From assembly GCA_017621905.1 (NCBI GenBank), contig JAGASC010000089.1:1-8612 (forward strand): DNA of 8,612 bases, given 5' to 3'. The number at the start of each line of letters is the position of its first letter. The first letter of the stretch is position 1. Below are positions 1-5,083 of this stretch, in pieces. The notes under the pieces were generated by a model. The model was not told the DNA's origin. It searched no databases and worked only from the letters and a program-made list of their open reading frames with translations. The stretch comes from Roseburia sp. (lineage in GTDB: Bacteria; Bacillota; Clostridia; Lachnospirales; Lachnospiraceae). A program made the translations under genes and the position numbers.

Positions 1-357
1 ATGAATCACGTTATCTGTCTCATTATAAGCTGCAATTTTCTTCCCTTTAAAATCCACCAGTATAACAGTACAAAGTTCTTCCTCACACATATATTCCATG
101 CGCATAGTGTAATCCATCACATTGACCTCACGAAATTTCTGATTCAGTTCCATCCATTTACGGATTGTGGAACAAATCTGCTCCTGCTCCGGCTCTTTGA
201 CCGTCAAATAGCCGGAAAGTGTCTGTCGGGAAACCCCATACTCTCGGGCAAGAGCAGTTACTGTCTCGCCCCCCGCTCTCCGTTTCTGTATCTCTCGAAT
301 CACTTCCGGTCCAAGCGTAGGTTTACGCCCTGCACCGCGCTCATTTTTGTTTCCCAT
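1..357 (-). CDS. Helix-turn-helix protein, C-terminus beyond window
   Basis: The minus strand is open from ATG at 355-357 to the window edge, giving 119 residues with no stop. It starts MGNKNERGAGRKP, a basic tail, followed by a resolvase/Hin-type helix-turn-helix at about residues 31-51 (GETVTALAREYGVSRQTLSG). A second part from about residue 60 (RKWMELNQKF, then MRMEYMCEEELCTVILVDF) looks like the start of a separate alpha/beta domain that I cannot name. The start is supported by AAAGGGGTG five bases upstream and a promoter at 397-425. There is no recombinase catalytic domain in the visible part, so it is more likely a DNA-binding regulator or an accessory protein than an invertase. I have an uncertain recollection of similar proteins encoded near HipA-like kinases in Lachnospiraceae; nothing in the window tests this. 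The frame and start are secure, the function is not. Confidence 0.8.
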   Translation of the reverse strand, partial: MGNKNERGAGRKPTLGPEVIREIQKRRAGGETVTALAREYGVSRQTLSGYLTVKEPEQEQICSTIRKWMELNQKFREVNVMDYTMRMEYMCEEELCTVILVDFKGKKIAAYNETDNVIH

Positions 358-396
358 TCGAACACCCCTTTGTTATAGTTTATCTCTTCTATTCAA

Positions 397-425
397 AGAA
401 TATAGCAAAAAAGAAAGAATGTCAA
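397..425 (-). promoter_or_regulatory. Predicted sigma-A promoter of the HTH gene
   Basis: On the minus strand, TTGACA (420-425, a perfect -35) is followed by a 17-base spacer and TATTCT (397-402, four of six matches to the -10 consensus). Transcription would start near 390, about 33 bases ahead of the ATG at 357. The -35 box lies inside the 34-bp palindrome at 415-448, so a protein bound there would block RNA polymerase. The HTH protein encoded just downstream is an obvious candidate for such autoregulation, but this is inference. Confidence 0.65.
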
Positions 426-448
426 GAAATTAATTTCTTGACATTCTT
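407..448 (-). terminator. Perfect 34-bp palindrome with T-tract; terminator of the kinase operon
   Basis: Positions 415-448 form a perfect palindrome centred between 431 and 432, with arms AAGAATGTCAAGAAATT and its complement. In the minus-strand transcript it folds into a long A/U-rich hairpin followed immediately by UCUUUUUU (414-407), which is the form of an intrinsic terminator. The kinase stop codon (430-432) lies in the hairpin, so termination happens at the very end of the gene. The same DNA carries the -35 box of the next gene and, being symmetrical, a TTGACA on the plus strand (438-443). It could therefore also be an operator. The stem is poor in G/C, so terminator strength is uncertain. 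Confidence 0.65.
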
Positions 449-1434
449 AAAAGCTGCTGCAGCTCCTCCATCTGTTCATATGCCTCCGCACGCTGCTCGT
501 ATGCGGTTTCAGGTTCGTTATATTCCCGCATGAATACATAGCTATTCCACAGGCGGCTCAATAATCGATAGATTCCCCGCCGTATCAAACCAGGATTGTC
601 AGCGGAAAGCCGCCGACCATATCCTTCCCAGAAATGTTCATCATTCTGCATCCAGCCAATGGCTGAAAATTCAAACTCCGGGTCGCCCCACAGCGCCCGG
701 TCTGCGTCAATAATCGCCGCAAACTCCTGACTAGCCCCATTGTTTCTGACCAAAACATTGCCAAACCAGAGATCCGTGTGCACCAGGCATGGTGTTTTTA
801 TCTCATTTAGATATGGAAGGGCCTGCCCAAAAATCTCACGAACCTGCATCCGGTCCTTTTCCGTAAACAAATCAATGGCCGCCGCTACGCTCTCCCATTG
901 CTGCAATTCGTCAAGCAGGCAATCACTCCACTTAGAAAACCCTTTTCCCTCCGACACATCCACAATTCTTCCGAACCGCGGCGCCGTAATCTCATGCATC
1001 CGGGCGGTTGCCTTGCCAATCTCCCTGCAAATCTGCGCCTGTTCCTCCGGCATAAGCTTAGCCTCATTCATCGGCTGACTGGGAATATAGCGGACAATCA
1101 TATAATCTCTGTCAATAATTTTCTTAGAAATATCCAGCGCCAAAACCTCAGACACCGGGATGCCCCGCTTGCTGCACAGGGCATAAACCTGCTGTTCCGC
1201 CTCCATCAGGCGATGCTCAAAGGGCATCAGCAGATGGCGGTTGACCGGTCCAATCCGAAGCACAATGCGCCCATGCTCTGTGGTATCTACAAGATATGTT
1301 GTATTAAACAAACCTCCGGTCAGTAATCTGTAAGATTCTACTTTTGTGTGGGGGGCATCAGAAATAATCGCATCCAGCTCTGTCGCGGACACTTCACGAA
1401 ATAGCGATGAACCGCACTCACTTTGTCCTTTCAA
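430..1434 (-). CDS. Aminoglycoside phosphotransferase (APH) family kinase
   Basis: A 334-residue protein with the APH/choline-kinase fold, presumably cytoplasmic, that transfers phosphate from ATP to a small-molecule hydroxyl; the substrate cannot be read from the sequence. Visible landmarks are a glycine-rich nucleotide loop (LLTGGLFNTTY, about 37-47), the beta3 strand (IVLRIG, 57-62) with Arg where Lys is common, the Brenner motif HTDLWFGN (219-226; catalytic Asp221, Asn226) and the metal-binding IIDADRALWGDP (241-252; Asp243). Length is normal for the family. The start is TTG at 1432-1434, the first usable codon after AAGGAG (1445-1450), ten bases away; no ATG fits better. The gene follows the zinc-ribbon gene by 17 bases, so the two are almost certainly cotranscribed, and it ends in the palindromic terminator. 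Real aminoglycoside resistance is not implied; most such chromosomal proteins are metabolic or uncharacterised kinases. Confidence 0.9.
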   Translation of the reverse strand: MKGQSECGSSLFREVSATELDAIISDAPHTKVESYRLLTGGLFNTTYLVDTTEHGRIVLRIGPVNRHLLMPFEHRLMEAEQQVYALCSKRGIPVSEVLALDISKKIIDRDYMIVRYIPSQPMNEAKLMPEEQAQICREIGKATARMHEITAPRFGRIVDVSEGKGFSKWSDCLLDELQQWESVAAAIDLFTEKDRMQVREIFGQALPYLNEIKTPCLVHTDLWFGNVLVRNNGASQEFAAIIDADRALWGDPEFEFSAIGWMQNDEHFWEGYGRRLSADNPGLIRRGIYRLLSRLWNSYVFMREYNEPETAYEQRAEAYEQMEELQQLLRMSRN

Positions 1435-1444
1435 CTTTATGCCG

Positions 1445-1450
1445 CTCCTT
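1445..1450 (-). promoter_or_regulatory. Ribosome binding site of the kinase gene
   Basis: AAGGAG on the minus strand, ten bases before the TTG start at 1434 and just after the stop codon of the zinc-ribbon gene (1452-1454). It decides for the TTG start, because no ATG or GTG in frame lies within the usual spacing. The rare start and long spacing suggest that the kinase is translated less than its operon partner. Confidence 0.7.
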
Positions 1451-1451
1451 T

Positions 1452-1820
1452 TTATTCCTCGTACATATCGTTCATTTTTTTACCGCAGTTACTGCAGAAG
1501 GCTGCGCCCAAAGCGACTTTCGTACCACAGTTTGGACACTCTGCTGCTCCCTGGATCCGAAGAACTTCCTCTTTCATCCGGGCGATTTCTGCTAACGCCT
1601 CGCCAATCAAATAGAACATTTCCGCATCTTCGCTGTTCTCGTCATCCTTGTGGTTATTGTAATAATTGGTTCCAAGGGTGACGTACTGCTTCTGTACATA
1701 GTCTTCCTTTGATTTAATATCCATTTTTAACTTTGCAATCTCCGAAACGTCCTTTGCCTTCTGGCTGACATCTCTCCCTGCTTCTGTAAGCGCTTCTCCT
1801 AATTTGTCAAAAAAATCCAT
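1452..1820 (-). CDS. Small zinc-ribbon protein with N-terminal coiled coil
   Basis: A 122-residue cytoplasmic protein. Residues 1-92 are charged and mostly helical (DKLGEALTEAGRDVSQKAKD and EALAEIARMKEEVLRIQ), suited to a coiled coil. The C-terminus is a zinc ribbon, CPNC at 95-98 and CSNC at 109-112, with four cysteines for one zinc ion. This is a well-populated Clostridia style of protein annotated only as zinc-ribbon domain protein; its role is unknown. I place the start at ATG 1818-1820, because GGAGG at 1829-1833 lies eight bases upstream. An in-frame TTG 15 bases earlier would put the start on top of this ribosome binding site. It is the first gene of a unit with the kinase, behind a strong promoter at 1862-1890. 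There is no signal peptide or membrane segment. Confidence 0.87.
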   Translation of the reverse strand: MDFFDKLGEALTEAGRDVSQKAKDVSEIAKLKMDIKSKEDYVQKQYVTLGTNYYNNHKDDENSEDAEMFYLIGEALAEIARMKEEVLRIQGAAECPNCGTKVALGAAFCSNCGKKMNDMYEE

Positions 1821-1828
1821 GATTTCTA

Positions 1829-1833
1829 CCTCC
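1829..1833 (-). promoter_or_regulatory. Ribosome binding site of the zinc-ribbon gene
   Basis: Perfect GGAGG eight bases before ATG 1818-1820. It settles the start at 1820 and excludes the upstream TTG at 1833-1835, which it overlaps. Confidence 0.85.
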
Positions 1834-1837
1834 AATG

Positions 1838-1859
1838 AATGAACTTTCCTCAGTTCATT
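1838..1859 (-). promoter_or_regulatory. Inverted repeat over the predicted start site; possible operator
   Basis: AATGAACT (1838-1845) and AGTTCATT (1852-1859) are perfect 8-base inverted arms around a 6-base centre. The predicted transcription start (about 1855) falls inside the repeat, because the -10 box ends at 1862. A full hairpin would need the whole repeat in the RNA, so a DNA operator that represses the promoter fits better than an mRNA structure. The repressor is unknown. Confidence 0.45.
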
Positions 1860-1861
1860 TC

Positions 1862-1890
1862 ATTATAGCGCGGATTAACACTTTCGGCAA
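1862..1890 (-). promoter_or_regulatory. Predicted sigma-A promoter of the zinc-ribbon/kinase operon
   Basis: On the minus strand, TTGCCG (1885-1890) is followed by exactly 17 bases and a perfect TATAAT (1862-1867). The start would be near 1855, about 35 bases before the ATG at 1820. No terminator is visible between the SGNH stop (1915) and this promoter, so some read-through from upstream is possible. Confidence 0.75.
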
Positions 1891-1914
1891 CGGGAAAAAC
1901 TGTAAATACCCCTG

Positions 1915-2583
1915 CTATAAGCTTTTCAAGAAAACTTCCAACTTATGCGCAAGAAGCTGATGTCCGAGATCATTGGGATGCAGGCCATCCGGAATATATG
2001 TATTTTTTATTTCTTCTACTTCCGGCTGCAGACCGCTGTTTGCATATAAATCCAAAACCGGAAGGGAATAATACTCCGCAACTTCCCGGATAATGTCCAC
2101 ATATTCTTTCAGCGTACCGTAGCTTTTTTCCTTGGCCTCTCCATATTTGCACAACTCATTACACCTGTGAAGCGGAGTCATGATTACAATCGTCTTTCCC
2201 AGGTATTTCTTGACAAGACCTGAAAACAAATAATGACACGCTCCATAAAAGCTTTCCGGGCTCCGATCTGAAAAACTGCCCAGCGGCGCATCCCCATGCC
2301 CATAATCATTTGTCCCGCCAAACACTACCACTACGTCCGCATCATCCTCCATCTGTTCAAATCTCTCGCAAAAAGAATTCACATCTACCCAACCATCTTT
2401 TGGTCTGCTTTTTGTTCCCTTCTGAATTGCATACCTGGTGCCGCTGATTCCATAATTTCTAGCCTCAGCCAGCCCGGCATTCTTCTTTAATACGTTAAGA
2501 TAAATGTGCTCCTGGCCGCTCGTTCCGCTGCCGTTTGTGATGCTGTCTCCCAAGAAATTAATTTTTGTATTTTTCAGTTCCAT
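1915..2583 (-). CDS. SGNH/GDSL-family hydrolase (probable carbohydrate esterase)
   Basis: A 222-residue single-domain hydrolase. All four SGNH blocks are present: FLGDSIT with nucleophile Ser14 (block I), NYGISG at 43-48 with the oxyanion Gly (block II), GGTND at 89-93 with Asn92 (block III), and DGLHPN at 199-204 with catalytic Asp199 and His202 (block V). No signal peptide or membrane segment is seen, so it should act in the cytoplasm. Members of this family remove acetyl or other acyl groups from sugars, lipids or peptidoglycan. Next to a sugar-binding protein and its regulator, deacylation of an imported oligosaccharide is the most economical role, but this is inference. The start ATG 2581-2583 has GGAGG (2590-2594) six bases upstream. 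It is the last gene of the uptake module, 126 bases after the regulator. Confidence 0.92.
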   Translation of the reverse strand: MELKNTKINFLGDSITNGSGTSGQEHIYLNVLKKNAGLAEARNYGISGTRYAIQKGTKSRPKDGWVDVNSFCERFEQMEDDADVVVVFGGTNDYGHGDAPLGSFSDRSPESFYGACHYLFSGLVKKYLGKTIVIMTPLHRCNELCKYGEAKEKSYGTLKEYVDIIREVAEYYSLPVLDLYANSGLQPEVEEIKNTYIPDGLHPNDLGHQLLAHKLEVFLKSL

Positions 2584-2709
2584 TTTTTTCCTCCATTCCT
2601 GCTTACCTTTTCATTCACATTTCCACTACAGAAATCATCACCGTAAAGCTGCAGCGGGATGCAATAGCATCTCATGGAAAGGTATTTATTGCCGACGGAT
2701 TGCAATCGT
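2584..2709 (-). other. Gap between regulator and SGNH gene
   Basis: 126 non-coding bases. Read on the minus strand it holds a small hairpin (GATGC-TATT-GCATC), an 8-base palindrome GCTGCAGC, and right after the regulator stop the 10-base palindrome GATTGCAATC (2698-2707). No T-tract follows any of them, so I see no intrinsic terminator, and no pair of boxes good enough to call a promoter. Read-through from the regulator into the SGNH gene is the simplest reading. Confidence 0.5.
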
Positions 2710-4887
2710 CTAAATTTTATGGCACTTTCTATATTCCGTCGGCGCGATGCCTGTCATCTTTGTAAAATTAACAATCAACTGCTTTGAACTGTTATAACCG
2801 CACTTTTCGGCAATTTCCTTTACGGTCATCTCCGTTTCCATAAGCAATTCTTTTGCTTTTTCCATTCGCTTCATGGTCAGACAGGTCTTGAAATTCATGC
2901 CGCTCTTATTTTTAAAATATTTTGTGATGTAATTGGGTGTAAGATTGACTGCTGCCGCCACATCATCCAGCCCAATATCCCGCTCCATATTATCCTCGAT
3001 ATATTTGAGTATCTGCTCCATTACCTCAGTGTGCATCTTTTTGTCATAAAATTCGGTCACCTTACGATAATTTTCAAGCATACATTCCACACGCTTTTCC
3101 ACTGTCCGCATACGAAAAGTCGTCCCTGAATATACCGCCAGCTCATTTCTCTCCTGCGCAGATGCATCTATATTTTCATATACTCTCATCAAATACAGTT
3201 CGTACACGCTGATCAATTGTAAATATTCCTTAAAGCTGATGCCTCTCTCGAGATTCTTCCGAAGCGATTGATTTATAGTCTCTATCACCAATGGACAATT
3301 ACCGGAAATAATATAATTATAGAGTACACTCTCAGTATCGCCGGGAAGCTCATAGCCTACATACTCGCAGTCACACTCGGCATCAAATACCTCCGTTTCG
3401 CTAAGACCAACTTTTCTGCTGTCAAGGATTTGCAGTGCATCATTGTATGATTTTCCGATGCTGTATACATTCTTATATGCCTTGCCCACTGCTATGATTG
3501 CATCGGTTTGCTCCAGCAGCTTTTTACACCGCTCCAAAACCATATCCCGGGAAGCTTCCTGCTGCAAATACAGCATCAGCACATATTCCCCCTTATGACG
3601 TTTGAACAGTGATACCACATCATCCGCAAAAAGGCCATCGATGGCCTCTTCCATATTCTCACTTTCATTATCGTCATAAACGACCACCGCCATATAATAT
3701 CCATCACGCACTTCGATTGACATCATGTCCAACATCTCTTCAAAATCTTTGTCGCTGTCCACTTCCATGATGAGTCTTCGGAACATGGTTTCAAGTACCA
3801 CGGGCGTACTGCGTTTCACAACTGCTGTCATGGCCCGGTTATGCTCGAGAATCGCATTGACGTTATGTTCAATAATCTCAAATTCATCGTCACCGCCGCG
3901 ATTTCCGGCAAGTTCAATCAACTCCACGGCCCGAAGCAACGGCCGGTAAATACGACCGGCGATACAAATTGCCGCAGTAATTCCTAAAATAATAGCCACA
4001 GCAAACACGACCAGAGAAACCGCAAAAAGAACTGTGCTTTCTCCGGTTATCACCTTTACCGGCGTAAGCGCTATCACCTTCAGTTCCTTCGCAGAGGTGC
4101 TGCCACTGAGAACAACGTATCCCTTCACTGAATCCTCGTGAATCGCCTCGTTAATCAACGCATCATCGCGGCTTTCCGAAAGATATCCGACAATGTTCTC
4201 CTCCGTATCCGTCAAACAGACGATGCGGTTTTTCACAAATTCATGGAAGGTTTCTCTGTCGTGCAGCTTATTCATATCAAGCTCCATGCACAGGGTGGCA
4301 AACCTTTTATTTGCGTAATACATGGAATGCAGAACATACAAAGAGGAACTGTCCTCACTCATCCGCAATGTAAATTTATGCCGCTGCTCCGCCAGTTCCT
4401 CCCAGAACTCTACAGCATCTCCGAAATTATTTTTAAAATAGATGGACTTATCTGTGATTCCGTTCTGGTCTATGACAACACCCAGTTTTCCCTGGATAAT
4501 AAAAACATTCTTGACATTTTCGTCTGAGTGATAGACCAGATACAGCCTGGAGATAATGTCTATGATATCCTTGTTTTCCGCATAAGATGCAATATCCCTG
4601 TCATAGTCAAACAGACCGTCAATCACCTCGCTGCTCCCAATAATAGAATAGATTGCCTGATATGTGCTGCGAATGACTTCATCCAGCTGTTCGATCGTAT
4701 ATTCCAGGTTTACCTCCTGCACTTTCTTTTCCCGTTCTATCATGTTATTGCGCAGGAAGCACAATATAATGACACTGATCACTGCCAAAACCGTCGTCAG
4801 CGCCACTACCATAACCACCAGCTGTGAATAGACACTCCGTAACTTATACTTTTTAATGTTATGTACCAACTTATATTGTTTTTCCAT
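2710..4887 (-). CDS. Transmembrane AraC-family one-component regulator
   Basis: A 725-residue sensor-regulator. After a basic cytoplasmic tail comes TM1 (about 23-45, LVVMVVALTTVLAVISVIIL), an extracytoplasmic sensor region of some 240 residues that resembles Cache-type domains in size, and TM2 (about 285-311). A short HAMP-like linker and a poorly conserved cytoplasmic region (about 355-615) follow. The C-terminus is an AraC DNA-binding domain with two helix-turn-helices (about 640-658 and 689-709), closing with the typical GIAPTEYRK. No kinase or receiver motifs are seen, so signal and DNA binding are in one chain. Such proteins usually control a neighbouring ABC sugar-uptake operon. I choose ATG 4885-4887, five bases after AGAGGGG; a GTG at 4893 overlaps that site. 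It has its own promoter and lies 196 bases downstream of the binding-protein gene, the likely target. The ligand is unknown. Confidence 0.93.
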   Translation of the reverse strand: MEKQYKLVHNIKKYKLRSVYSQLVVMVVALTTVLAVISVIILCFLRNNMIEREKKVQEVNLEYTIEQLDEVIRSTYQAIYSIIGSSEVIDGLFDYDRDIASYAENKDIIDIISRLYLVYHSDENVKNVFIIQGKLGVVIDQNGITDKSIYFKNNFGDAVEFWEELAEQRHKFTLRMSEDSSSLYVLHSMYYANKRFATLCMELDMNKLHDRETFHEFVKNRIVCLTDTEENIVGYLSESRDDALINEAIHEDSVKGYVVLSGSTSAKELKVIALTPVKVITGESTVLFAVSLVVFAVAIILGITAAICIAGRIYRPLLRAVELIELAGNRGGDDEFEIIEHNVNAILEHNRAMTAVVKRSTPVVLETMFRRLIMEVDSDKDFEEMLDMMSIEVRDGYYMAVVVYDDNESENMEEAIDGLFADDVVSLFKRHKGEYVLMLYLQQEASRDMVLERCKKLLEQTDAIIAVGKAYKNVYSIGKSYNDALQILDSRKVGLSETEVFDAECDCEYVGYELPGDTESVLYNYIISGNCPLVIETINQSLRKNLERGISFKEYLQLISVYELYLMRVYENIDASAQERNELAVYSGTTFRMRTVEKRVECMLENYRKVTEFYDKKMHTEVMEQILKYIEDNMERDIGLDDVAAAVNLTPNYITKYFKNKSGMNFKTCLTMKRMEKAKELLMETEMTVKEIAEKCGYNSSKQLIVNFTKMTGIAPTEYRKCHKI

Positions 4888-4892
4888 CGGCA

Positions 4893-4898
4893 CCCCTC
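4893..4898 (-). promoter_or_regulatory. Ribosome binding site of the AraC regulator
   Basis: GAGGGG five bases before ATG 4885-4887. It overlaps the alternative in-frame GTG at 4891-4893 and so favours the ATG. Confidence 0.7.
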
Positions 4899-4917
4899 TT
4901 AAGCTTTATGAATATTA

Positions 4918-4946
4918 ATTTTATCATACACAGGTCATAAGAGCAA
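4918..4946 (-). promoter_or_regulatory. Predicted promoter of the AraC regulator gene
   Basis: On the minus strand, TTGCTC (4941-4946), a 17-base spacer and TAAAAT (4918-4923, five of six matches), preceded by TGA, which gives an extended -10 (TGnTAAAAT). The start would be near 4911, about 24 bases ahead of the ATG. The regulator can therefore be made independently of the binding-protein transcript. A 10-base palindrome TTTCCGGAAA (4964-4973) lies about 17 bases upstream of the -35 box, a usual place for an AraC-type activator site. Confidence 0.6.
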
Positions 4947-4963
4947 TTTTTACCCATTTCCAA

Positions 4964-4973
4964 TTTCCGGAAA
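4964..4973. promoter_or_regulatory. Palindrome TTTCCGGAAA, possible operator
   Basis: A perfect 10-base palindrome upstream of the regulator's -35 box, with a second TTTCC half (4957-4961) seven bases to its left, giving a direct repeat as well. AraC proteins usually bind direct repeats near the -35 box, so a self-regulatory site is possible. The sequence is short enough to occur by chance. Confidence 0.3.
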
Positions 4974-5020
4974 ACTGTCTGAACCGTTACCTGAAATCTC
5001 CACCGTACCCGGAAATGTAA

Positions 5021-5056
5021 TGGCGCCGACAGATGTCAAAGCATCTGTCAGCGCCA
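5021..5056 (-). terminator. Strong hairpin after the binding-protein gene
   Basis: A 15-pair stem around a 6-base loop, 28 bases after the stop codon of the binding-protein gene. One pair (5027/5050) is C-A on the plus strand but becomes G-U in the minus-strand RNA, so the stem is continuous only in the transcript of the flanking genes. The U-run after it is weak (UUACAUUUCC), so it may be a leaky terminator or a block to 3' exonucleases. Either would give more of the binding protein than of the regulator. Confidence 0.6.
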
Positions 5057-5083
5057 CTGTACAGCCAGTAAGATTTTTTCTGC

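Noticed and set aside
1..378. Open frame of 125 residues on the plus strand
   Set aside because: It is the antisense of the HTH gene, whose minus-strand frame has a clear domain, ribosome binding site and promoter; the plus-strand protein has no recognisable features.
898..1326. Plus-strand frame of 142 residues inside the kinase gene
   Set aside because: It runs opposite to a kinase with complete motifs; composition is that of a shadow frame and there is no good ribosome binding site.
430..1434. Calling the kinase an aminoglycoside resistance gene
   Set aside because: Only the fold motifs are seen; there is no specific match to a known resistance enzyme and no resistance-island context.
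1821..1835. TTG start for the zinc-ribbon gene five codons upstream
   Set aside because: It overlaps the GGAGG at 1829-1833, which is perfectly spaced for the ATG at 1820.
2565..2765. Plus-strand frame across the regulator-SGNH gap
   Set aside because: It overlaps the ends of two real minus-strand genes and shows no domain or ribosome binding site.
4888..4893. GTG start for the AraC regulator
   Set aside because: The codon lies within the likely ribosome binding site AGAGGGG; the ATG six bases later has better spacing.
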